A stretch of 64,000 bases of DNA, taken from assembly GCA_018466975.1 (NCBI GenBank), contig CM031562.1, forward strand, positions 2,232,001 to 2,296,000. The letters run 5' to 3'. The DNA is from Sparassis latifolia. Taxonomy: Eukaryota; Basidiomycota; Agaricomycetes; Polyporales; Sparassidaceae. A model generated the notes under the pieces. It was not told the origin of the DNA and made no database searches. It saw only the letters and a list, made by a program, of their open reading frames with translations. This document shows positions 23,230 through 34,152 of this stretch, piece after piece. The position numbers were made by a program, and so were the translations under genes. Numbering within the stretch: position 1 is the stretch's first letter; each line of letters starts with the position of its first letter.

Positions 23230-26200
23230 GGTGGTGGAAAGCGAAAAGCTACCGGAAAGACTGGACAAATGCGCAGCCTTTTGAGATAGCAAGCATCCGA
23301 ACAACACACGCCCGGGCCTCACGCCCGAGTCCGTCCCCGTGCAAGTGGCGCCAGACAGCAACGTCGAGGATCATGCCAGCTCCATTTCCGCATATCATCC
23401 TGTCCGATGACACGGTGATCACGACTAGAACAAAGCACGCCTGTCCTCGCGCCTGCAGCTACATCCAGTTCGTCTTGAACCTCAAATGGGAGGATTAGAC
23501 CATGCCCGGCCGGCCGGCCGGAGGTAAGACTTGCCGGTCGATCACTGGGAAGAATGTGAGAGCTTGTCGTTCATAGGTACAAGCCACCGTGCGGAGACAG
23601 AATAGACGGAGAGTACATAGTGGTCGAGAAAGAGAGCGAAAGGTGTTAGGGCAGGGTATATATGTGCATCACCCATGCGGTACTGATGCCCTCGCTGCAG
23701 GTACTGGTGCGGTACTCTTCTTCGGGGTATCTTTTACATGTCAGTTTTTCATATGTTTTTCTGTCAATGACATACAACCACACACATCAATTGTTATTAG
23801 ATCTCAGCAAAATCATAAGTACATTCATCTTACAGTCGCTCCCTTCGCAATACTCGACGACTCTAAGTGTTTCTTCTCCTTCACGAGAACTACAATACCC
23901 ACCTCTGACGCAACGTGGGCACTCCATGTGTTCCCGGAGACCATGACCCACCATTCTGTAGTTGATGCAGGAAACGTGTGCTCCGCAGGTCTGCAAACTG
24001 CCGCAGGACTTGTTGCACCCCCTTGAATCCCATCCAATCGAGCGAAAGGCTCCGTTTTCGTGTTAAATATGGAGCAAAATTCGACGTCTCAACGAACCAA
24101 CAGCGAACGTCTTGCACGTCGGACATCAAGGAGCGCCAGGTGAGGGTGAGCAGTCAGGGTGAAGAAAAACGACCGTAAGCGTAAGCAATTGGAAAGGTTG
24201 AACGCGCCTAGAGGGCTCGTTGCTAGCGAATGGATTCCACAGTGAGTATCCACCGAGTGACAGATCATATTGACTACGTACTCACTGGCGCGTACATTGA
24301 TATGCAAGATGCGTGTAAACGCTTGATATTCGCCTCTGCTCCTCGGAAAAACCGCGGGACCACGATTTCGTCTCACTCATACGAGTGAGTCATAAGTACT
24401 GAGCGACTGGAGAGTGCGAGCAGTGGACATCCTCTGCAGCATACCCCACAGGGCATAGCCCTCATTTTGGTAAGTGTAGCCACCAGTCTTTCTGTGATAT
24501 CTGTCGCTTCAAGAAAAAAGTGGTCATCCTGGTCAGGCGAATCCGACATATAAAGGCGGATATCGCGGTCAACTCCCAGAAGTCCCAGCTCGGAGAACAA
24601 GCCGACGAAGAGTGGAAACCCTTCGGGATAGCAAAGGAAATTAGACCCACGGAAGGATTGTCCAGCTTGAGCTACGGGTTCATCATGCATCGGAGTTGCA
24701 CTGAAAATAACTGAAGAACCCAGCTCACAAAGACTCGATATACTCGAGAGAACCCGCGCTTCAGCGTGTAGACAAATGAGATAAGGTTTGTGGCCTTGAA
24801 GGTGATCATGCGCCTGCTAGATCCGGTTCCATCACAAAAAGCGCCGCCAGATTTTATCTATTTTGAGTAACCCAAGAATTTTATTGATTGTAATAGGATT
24901 GTAGCCGAAATGCGAGACCATTACGATCGTGTCACAACGTGAGAAATAATGTCACACCAACTAATCGATGTGCCACATTTTTGCACCTTCCAACGGTATT
25001 GCGCTCCCATTCCATTCGCCTTTGGGTCATGACACAAGGCTTTGCCTCCTGAGTGTCGTGAACTTCCGGCTACTTCCGGCAACTGTACAGCTGCAAACTC
25101 CACAACATGAGTGGCGGGTCCGGCTCCATCGCTCGTTGCTCCTTCCTTCAACATTCAACTCTCGCCATAACTGATCCGTGGTCACTACTATAACCTTTTC
25201 TTTTCACAGGGTTTTTATTGCAGGTTTCGACATTTCAACTGTCATGTATTTCTCCCGCTCAGACGTCACCATCAAGATCACACCGCACCCTGCTCGCGTA
25301 CTGGCCCCGGATATCATGCAAGACCTGTGGCAATCATCGGCTGGCCTCCTGTGTCATCTTCTTTCTCTGGTTGCCTGACTACAATGTAGTCTCTACTCTT
25401 TATGCTGGTGTGGCTTCAGGCTCCTTGGATCCACAAGCATCTTGTATTCTCGTGCAGTGACTCGTGCCCAGGGGTTGGACTCAAGCATTGTGCTGGAGAA
25501 CTGTACATGTTACCGCAGTGCTAGAAGCAAGAACCGAACTGTGAGGATCAAGGACAGGTGCGGTGCATTGTGCTCGAAGCTGGTCGTCAACGTTCGATAT
25601 ACCGGCTCCGGTCCCGTAGTGTTGTGCTCAGGTGGATCCCGATCCCCGACAGAAGACTTACGCAGAGAAGAATGTGTATGTATCCATCCAACTCCCCGCA
25701 AGTACCGCTGGCAAGCCTGCATTGCCTACATGTTCTGCTGTGACTCAAAGCTCGTCGCACCTCCCCATACCTGAGACCACGTTTCTCAGAGTCACTGGGT
25801 ACCGACACATGAACGCGAAGAAGCCATGTTACGTGTTCTGCGTCACGCGAATGATCAACATTCTGCATGCTGGCTATGGTTTCCCAGTGCCTTTCCTGGT
25901 GGATCCTGACAGAGACTTATGCGAAGGATACCGGCTCCATCATATGGTACTTGTTGCCAATGTCATGAACCCCGCGCTGCCTACGGCTTTCCCCCGCCTG
26001 TGGTAACCTATCGCTCCGCAACATGCTCTAAAGTGTCACAAGTTATGCAGCACGCCTCCAGTTCACGACGCCCGACAGATCTGAACCCGAGGATGCCGTT
26101 CATCTATTATGAGGTCTCCGATGTGACCCTAGCAGTTCCGGCCCCTCAGCGCTCACCACCGCCCTCAGCACCCATGGCCGCTTTTTGTTTCTTTGTATGT

Positions 26201-26560
26201 ACGGCAGGCAGATGCCCACACATGTACATTATACCCGCAATATATATCCTTTATGCACACTATTATGCATTGTATGCGATACATTGAGGAAATTGCAACA
26301 AGCAACCTGAATGCTGGCAGCCGGCGCAGTAAAAGTATTCTAAGCAGTAATACACCTGTGCCTGTTGCAACCGATACACTATGTGATTTTATCTGCATTC
26401 TATCCGAGTTCTAACATTTCATTGTTAAGACAGATTGCCCTTTTATCCATTCCGGTCATTCTGATGATTTTATCTATTCTAATGACATTCTATTACGATA
26501 TAATGGCATTACAAGTTCCGCGCCTTTTTTGTGATGTCGGTGGGATACAATTCGGGGTGA
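23230..26560. other. gene-poor region downstream of the P1B ATPase promoter
   Basis: The first ~450 bases are the likely ATPase promoter, with a CCGG-rich tract (CGGCCGGCCGGCCGG at about 23509). Further on, the minus strand has protein-like frames: 23825-24037 (STTEWWVMVSGNTWSAHV), about 24265-24360 (VVPRFFRGAEANIKRLHASC) and 24373-24690 (DHFFLEATDITERLVATLTK). They could belong to one unrecognised or decaying gene. A plus-strand frame at 25632-26006 is also open. None has a convincing full structure. Confidence 0.4.
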
Positions 26561-26566
26561 TGTATC

Positions 26567-26848
26567 CACTGGATGCAATTTTCAATAAATTGGCAGGAGT
26601 ATGCGAATGATATTTGAAAGATAGAGTGAATAAATTTAGTGTAAGTGGCATTGCTTACAAGAGACTTATCTGAAAGTTATTTGAAACCTATCCCAAAGTA
26701 GAAATAACTTTATAATAAGTTTTCCATCTCTAGGATAACTTTCAGATAAGTCTCTTCTAAGCAGTGCAACTTACACTAAATTTATTCACTCTATCTTTCA
26801 AATAAATTTTGCATAGTCTCCTCAACTTATTGGAAATTGCATCCAGTG
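26567..26848. mobile_element. palindromic MITE (about 280 bp)
   Basis: Two nearly perfect inverted arms of about 120 bases (26567-26690 and 26727-26848) flank a spacer of about 35 bases. Outer ends are CACTGGATGC and GCATCCAGTG. Inner blocks match in inverted order: ATAGAGTGAATAAATTTAGT against ACTAAATTTATTCACTCTAT, and AGAGACTTATCTGAAAGTTA against TAACTTTCAGATAAGTCTCT. It is AT-rich and has no coding capacity, as expected for a non-autonomous DNA transposon. No clear target duplication was found. Confidence 0.88.
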
Positions 26849-28276
26849 ATCCAATAATCAGCTTTCAGATATGACTCCCTCAATTCCAAGATCCGTGTAA
26901 TCTTGAAAATCAATGTGGGTGAGTTCTAGGCGTCCATGCACGACACACCGTCGAGGAACAGGATGCGAGGCTTCTTCGATTGTCATGAAATCAATGATCA
27001 TGTCTTGAATCTCCTGGGGATTATTAGGAGTCATCGCACGAAATAATGGACGACACTGTAGTAGAACAAGCTGGTCTGAAAGCAGATGAAGTGACGCAAA
27101 ATCGCGGCCCGCTTCCTGCCAGCCACGTGAGTGTGACCGAACGGAGATCTCTATTCACGTGATTCACTACGGATTCTGAGAGCAAGATGTGACACCGTGA
27201 ATATCCAGGCTGAGGCCTCTCGAGATACGAAGGCTGAAGCAGAGTGTCAGTCTGCCCACCGGAGATAGTACAGTTGCGCGCATTCCTTTGATTCTCTTCC
27301 CGCAGCAGCATGAAGATCAAACTACTCAAGTGATCGCTTTCTCTGGCTCATAACCCGGCTCATACATTATGTCTCCGCAGCTGGGTGAATCCACCCAGCG
27401 TGTCATCTCATCCGATAAAGATTGGCACTCACAAAATAGAGCATACTATCTGACTGCACTGCAGCCCGCATCATTCCTGTGAGCTATATGATACTTGCGA
27501 CGTACCAAGTATTACAATAATGCAGACAGTCAACAGTACTGAGATGTATAGGATGCGCATTGCGAACAGTACTGATACAAGTTGAAGGTGAATGCAAGTC
27601 TGGGCCAATTGAAGGTCCATGCTGAACTGCTGAACTTAAACGGAGATCATTCCGGCACGGCGCTCGCACTGGGCCTCATGCGTTTCTGTTCTTCTGCCGC
27701 GTCTCCTTGACGAGACGAGTCTCGTTTCGGCGGTGAGCTTGCCCTTTTCTACGCCGCTTGGTCACAATGTTGCTGAGCTTCAGCGCTCGAACTCACCTAC
27801 CGCAGTTCCTTGACGGCTCCTGATGGGAATCAGAGCAGACATTTGGAGGCAATGTCCCAGCCTACTGTGCCCATCAGCCGCCTGCAACGCTCCGCCTGTT
27901 GGTGCCTATGAAGTGAAACATGGACCCGCACATCCAGCCATGGCTCTTATGTCAACTGCGCTAGCTTGTTTAGTACAGCACGGATTATATCCTCAGGCCC
28001 CTGGTCCAAAAATCATGCACAGGCGGCCTTTGGGCGGTCTGCAAAAAAAGGCTCTTGACAGGTGGGACCTTAACCTTCGCATCTCGCCCACCACCCACCT
28101 GAATTTCCGGAGCGTTTGATTTCAGAGTTCGCGCTGTGAATGGATGTTTTTAGAGGGGCCTATCAATCTGATCTTTGCTGTAACGCACATGGCGATAGAG
28201 CGACTGCAGCCCTTGTTTGTGTCTCTCACCTGTGTTGCGGCCGGGGTGACGATACCCCATCGTGAAGTTCGTAGAA
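26849..28276. other. intergenic region, no supported gene
   Basis: Only short frames are present, none recognised. The last 300 bases before 28277 are the likely promoter of the DUF3433 gene. Confidence 0.5.
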
Positions 28277-30483
28277 ATGGCCAAAGATACCACTCTGTAT
28301 CATGCAGTCCAAGTGGCCGAATCTCCTGGTGAGCATCATTATGAAGTAATCGCCACAGTCACTAACATGTCTCTTCCTTGTGTTCAGAAGCGAAACCTTC
28401 GTCTTACGACTCGATGCTACAAAATAGTAGAGATTCTCACCTGACCCGCCAAATATGGTCACCCCTATCCTTACGATTCATTTCTACGATTGCTTTCGTC
28501 TGTTACAATCTCGTTCTGATTGCACTACTTGAAGTCTTCATCCGCCTCTCTCCATACAACCCACCACGCAGTTCAGGTATCAAATTTGCCTGGACATACT
28601 TGCCGACCGCATGCCTTATGATTGTCGAGTGGGTATGGGCAGCGTACAACCTGCATGTTAGACTCCTCACGCCTTGGGCCGAGCTTTCTCATGACACGGC
28701 TCCCGAGAAGGTCTGGAAGCTCGACTATGTCGGATGGAACTATTTTGTAGGATTGTGGTACGCTGTCAAAAATATGCATTTGGCGGTTCTGCTATGTTTC
28801 TTTGGAGCCTGGCTTACCGCATTGGCTTCAGTGGCCTCAACATCGTTGTGGACGATCCAGATAAAGTCTACCACACTGTCTACCAACTTTGTGCTCACGT
28901 CTCACCTGAATCCAAATTCTTTATTCTGGGAGGTGAACAACGCTCAGTCTTCCGATGCATCCTACATCACTCCTTTCCTTGGTCATACTGTCTTTGGCCT
29001 TGCGCGCTCGCCATGGATAATGCCTGACAATGTCATTGTTGAACCCTTCGCTCTCCCATCTGGGTCTCTATATTCATCTAGTGCGATATCTTTGGTCACA
29101 CAGATGAGGGGGTACTCCACCAGCCTTAACTGCAGCTCCGCAACTGCCAATTTTCATGGAGATTTCCTGTCGGTAACAGACTCCCTTAATTCCACAGCAT
29201 ACCTGGTCGACGTTGAGGCTTGGGGGTGCACGAGGACATATAACCTTAGTTCGGCAATTTCATACTTCACAGGAGATGCCATGGGATCTCCTAGTCAGTC
29301 TCTGAATCCCAATTCTCAAGATTAGTATATTGATGTATCTTCCACCCAGGCGACCAACCGAATTCCACGACCTGGGATGTTGGCTTTGTGTTTAACCATA
29401 CATGTCCCGGATTATCTTCCGTGGCAGTTCCAACTATATGCTACTACTCCGACAACTCTTGCTCGACGAAGGCTGCAATATCATGCGCGTCTACCTACAT
29501 GGAGCATACCATGGATGTCACCTTTATGCTCAAACCATCTATATCTGTATCAGCCTCGATTGTGCCAGGTTCCTCAAAGCCGTACATTTTTTCAGGTTCA
29601 GATAGCATGCTGCAATGGATCAATCTTGTCGATGGAACATCAACATTGTTACCTGGCCTCTCACCTGACCCTTTAGAATCATGGCCCAGCAATGCAACTG
29701 GAGACCCCACTGCTGTCACCGATCTTATGAACGTCAGTTATCCCGCTTGGATGTGGATTCTCGCTCATGCCACAAATATGACCTTGGAGGACTTCAGGGA
29801 CGTGGACAGGTTGCAGAATGCAACCACTTCCACCTTTGAAAACATGTGGCCTGATTTTGCACAGGCTAACCTCATGGTTGACCCTGATACCTCTGGATCA
29901 TCTTCAGCTACGGTTGATGGCATGGTGCATAGCAATGATCTGAAACTTATCGCTCACCCCCTTAGTGTGCATCTAGCCCAAGGTACTTTGTCCGCCCTCA
30001 TCTTCGTCATCATCGGTGTGTATATTCTACGGCCGCGCACAGTGCTACCACGAGATCCTTCATCCCTCGCTGTGCTGGCTACTCTGTTGGCTGCAAAGGA
30101 AGGCACAAGTGATTTGGACAACATAGTGTCCGATATGGAGGGAAAGTCAGTGAGTTCGAGTCGATCCGAGATGCAGCTTCACTTCGAGGAAGGGCTCGCC
30201 ACCGTCAAATCAAGCGACTCTACGGTATGTCTGTAACAATCTGAGCTTCTCCGGAAGCTAAACCATTTGGACTAGATTACGCCGCTTTGGCAACAGGGTG
30301 ACGGCGCCTTGCCGATGTGGAGACCACTCACCCTACATCCCATTACAGGTACCACCCTGGCTGTTCTCATTGTGGGAACCATTGTCGCGTTACAGTACAC
30401 ATATCGCTACAGCGTGTCACACCAGGGTTTCGGCGATTCCGATACTAAGTCGAGTGCCCTACAAACCTATCAGTATCGGTGCG

Positions 30484-30630
30484 CCATACAGGTGCACGAT
30501 CCTTATATTCCTCTGGCACGCCGCCAATGCGGGCACGCAGCATGGTGATGTATGCGCCATCCAGGTGCTCGATCCTTATATTCCTCTGGCACGCTCGCCA
30601 ATGCGGGCACGCAGCATGGTGATGTATGCG
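30484..30630. repeat. tandem duplication of a 73-base unit
   Basis: Two adjacent copies share GATCCTTATATTCCTCTGGC and CAATGCGGGCACGCAGCATG. They begin 73 bases apart. The first copy lacks one T (ACGCCGCC against ACGCTCGCC). Because 73 is not a multiple of three, the duplication moves the DUF3433 frame. Confidence 0.9.
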
Positions 30631-31422
30631 CCCGCGTCTTGTACACAAGTCAGTCTCATGTGGCACGCCACTCAGCATCACAGTATAGTCGGACTCCTAT
30701 GTGCAGCCATGCTTATGACCCTCCCATTTCTCAAGATTGCAGTAGCCAGTCTGCTCATCACTACCTCCGCTGTTCATCAGAGCCCAGTCGCACTTAATTG
30801 GACCGAGACATTTAACAACACCTACAACTTCGGGTCGTTCTTCGTTATAAAGGAGAATGGCAGTGCGTTTCCTACGGGTTTTCAAAGTGGCTGCCCTGTT
30901 GGTCTTGTAGATTGTCCGGTCCCTGGGTGGACAATGATTTTGTCCCAGATACCACAATTCGGACTGTCGCTCCCGGATTGGGTGATGGCAACCGATGCTG
31001 TCGGCGTGGTCGACGTGAATCCACTCGGGCAGCTGTCGGACGGCATAAATGTGACTGTCCCTTTGCCGACGGTCAGCGCGCAACTTTTCAACTGCTCAGT
31101 GTTGGAGTCGTCGGATTACAATTACACAGTCGGTTTTCTTGAAGGAATCATATATCCGAATGAGAAACCTGGACTCATCATCCAATTACCCCCGTCGCTC
31201 GATCCTGTCACTTGTTCAAACGCAAATGACTGGGCGTGTACGTCTGGTCAGGTTCCGAACCAGGTGATGTTAACTCTCCCGCAAAAGCCGGGGTACTTTG
31301 GGGAAGCCAATGCGCTTTATGGCGGATACATATTCTACTATGGGAAGACACAAGACAACAATGCTAGCCAAATCACGGATCTCGTCATCCATCAGGAAAA
31401 AATCACTTCAGTACATGAGGCT

Positions 31423-31546
31423 AGGTAGCCTAGGTAGACCCGGTAGGTTGGTAGACAAGTCCCGGAAAATATAAGCACCTGTAGCCACCCGCGAGCCTCT
31501 GTAATGCTAGGTAGCATCTCCGCAGCATCTATGTAATACCAGGTAG
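31423..31546. repeat. AGGTAG subterminal repeats of the Plavaka element
   Basis: AGGTAG occurs at 31423-31428, 31432-31437, 31509-31514 and 31541-31546, with near copies CGGTAG and TGGTAG at 31441-31454. Clustered short subterminal motifs are known in CACTA elements, where an accessory protein binds them. No matching cluster was seen at the right end. Confidence 0.7.
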
Positions 31547-31663
31547 TACTCAATAGGGACACATGTCGCTTATGCTAGATTGCACCCTAGCTTGCATTCT
31601 CAACATCGGGCACAGAATATATCAGAAGATGGTATAGTTCATTCACTACTACAATTCAATAAC

Positions 31664-33954
31664 CTAAAGCTCAGCCTCCGGCTCACTATCAGTGTCCCCA
31701 GTTCGACCAGCTAGTTCCTGTTGTGCCCGGCGACGAGCTTCCGCAGATAGGCCTGCAGGTGCTGCCGCTGCTGCTGCTCCAGTCTGACGCCTTCAAGGGA
31801 ATAAGATACATAGTGCGCGAGTAATCGATCACTTACCGGGCACGCTCATACATCTTCTTGCGGATCTTCGTAACAATGCCCGGATTGAGATTGCTCCATT
31901 CCTGAACATCCACAAGATGCTTTTCATACTTGTCCTTTCAGTGCTTCTCCTCGAAAACTGCTGGGGTCCAGGTGCCATTACTATACTCATCAAGGCAGAA
32001 CTCAATCTGCAAGACTCTGCATTAGCAACGATAATAACAAGTAAAAGGAACTCACTAATGTCATCAATAGTGCTAATAGTTCAAATGGAATAGGGCAAAA
32101 CCGATCTTCGAAGATGACGCCAACATCCGTCTTGCTCCGAAACCATTCAGCCTGGATCACATCCGTGATGATCTTATTCTGCGCGAATCCGATAATGTTC
32201 TCAACATCCTAAACAAGAAGTATATAGTGCTAAGTTATCCGCAAGACGAAAAGCTTCCAGATGCATACCTTATAGTGGAACCGATTCTCTTCCATTAAAT
32301 GTGTATACAGTCCGACATTTCTCTGTATAGCGTGTGTCGTCTTGTCCCTGGAGAACCCGTGGGTGAGGCGGACAGCCTCACGAACCTTTGTCTTGATTGT
32401 TCCGCATGCATGGGAGGTGCACGTCTTGATCTATTGGTAGGAATGTAATTTTTCATGTCAGCGAGCAGAGTGTGAAGGGACAGCGAGCAGCACGACATCA
32501 GTGGAAGCTTGCGAGTATATAGATGTGAATAAAACTCACTAAACCCAGTAAGCAATCTGTGAGTTCGTAATCTTCATCGGCATCCACGCAGACCTTTCGC
32601 CATGCTTCATGTGCCCACTTGACATGATCTGAGGGGTCACTGAAAGGGCCATTAGTGCACACACGCGCTTGGAAGTCATTGATAGCAGTGAGAATCATCT
32701 TCTTGACATGGGGTTCATAGTCGCTGGCCTTCGGATCACCCTCGGGGACACGATCATTGCGAAACCTGAGCTCCTTGCGTCCAGGGTGCTCGCGAACCTT
32801 GTCCGACTCAGAGGTATGTCGAGAACTGTATGAGGAATTTCCAGATGTATCAGAGGGACCTCGAGGCCCATTGGTTGAACGCTGAGGAGCGGCAGCCAGT
32901 CTGCTAGGTGGTCTGCTCGAGGGACGGTATCTTGTTGGAGATTGTGCACGGCGTCGAGTCGGGGAACGAGAACGTCCGATTGGGGAGCGCGAATGGCAGC
33001 TGATTGTCGGGTCGAAATGGCGCCTAGCTGGGGAGTGTGAGCGGCGTCTGTTCGGGGAGAGAACGGTACGTCTGATCAGTGAACTTTGACGCCTTCGTGT
33101 GAAGCAGAACGCCGCCCAAGTGACAAACTTGAACGCGAAAAGTGGTGCAAAGGGGATGACGTGGGAGGTCAGTTTTGGCGCCCTCTTGATGATGCCCCAA
33201 GCAACGAGGTGGCCAGGGGAGAGAGCGGCAAGGATGGATGCAAGTCGCGCGAAGAAAACCCCTCCGGAGACGCATGTACAGAACACACTTCAGTCAACGG
33301 CGTCGCATTGGTTATGGCATTGAGTATATCCGGGGCCTGCGAGGAGGGCGGGTGTGCATGTGAAGTATTCGCCGGCTTTGGATCGCCTTTTCGGCGACCT
33401 TTCATGGGTGCTGGACGAGTGACATCCACTACACCCCGTGATTGGAACTGTGGTGGAACGAGTTACATCCGAAATATTGAAAATAATAAGTCCTGAGCCT
33501 ACCGAGGACTTATAAGTGTTCGGTGGAGGACTCTGCGCCTCTTCACTCTCGTACTCTGGCTCACTGACGTGCTCCCGTTCATCAGTATTGTCATCGGCAT
33601 GTCTAGCTGCGTTATTTGACACCGGGTTGAGACAGGAGAAGAAAAAATAGGGGTCAGTGTCTTTACCTTACACTGTGATGCTCTTCTTCTTGAGCTTTGC
33701 ATTTTCCTTCTCGAGGCGTGCCAGTTTCTTCATCAATGTATCTTGCTTCTCCTGGCCTGTCAGGAAGGGAAATCCATGTACTTCAATTTTGCGAGCAAGA
33801 ACTGAGGAATTTCACCTAGTTGTTTCTGCTTTTTCGTCAGCTTGCGTGTGCGCTTCCCTCGCTCCACTCCAGGTTCTTCGTCGTCTTCCGAAGAGGCATA
33901 TTCTTGAACATCGACATTCGCCCGCCCACTGGTATGCGAGCTACGAGGTGGCAT
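31664..33954 (-). pseudogene. DUF6532-domain protein carried by the Plavaka element
   Basis: The start at 33954 gives an acidic/basic head (MPPRSSHTSGRANVDVQEYA) and KRTRKLTKKQKQLG. It then splices into a short coiled coil (KLARLEKENAKLKKKS). An Arg/Ser-rich linker with RSRSPTRRRAQSPTRYRP follows. The domain runs from SDYEPHVKKMILTAINDFQA through KVREAVRLTHGFSRDKTTHA, IIGFAQNKIITDVIQAEWF and FEDRFCPIPFELLALLMTLI to WSNLNPGIVTKIRKKMYERA. This helical arrangement matches DUF6532, a family common in agaricomycetes. An in-frame TGA at 31938-31940 (VFEEKH*KDKYEKHLVDV) would cut off the last ~90 residues. The gene is divergent from the transposase, separated by 198 bases. A DNA-binding or transposition-accessory role is my inference only. 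Confidence 0.7.
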
Positions 33955-34152
33955 GGCCCTGTAGTGAGGCGGAGGGCCTGCAGAAGCGACACCGGACGCA
34001 GGAGAGATTTGCGAAAATCAACGCGCGGGCAGGTGGTTGGATTTTGTTTAGGGTGGTCTCTTGCCAGACATGGCGATCGCGCGTGTCCTCCCAGTTAACC
34101 TAGAGTGCGAAGACTTCAATCTACTGCACCTACACAACTCACCTGGTCAGAA

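Noticed and set aside
33086..33496. Plus-strand frame of 136 codons inside the Plavaka element
   Set aside because: Antisense to the Arg/Ser-rich linker of the DUF6532 gene, with no recognisable content.
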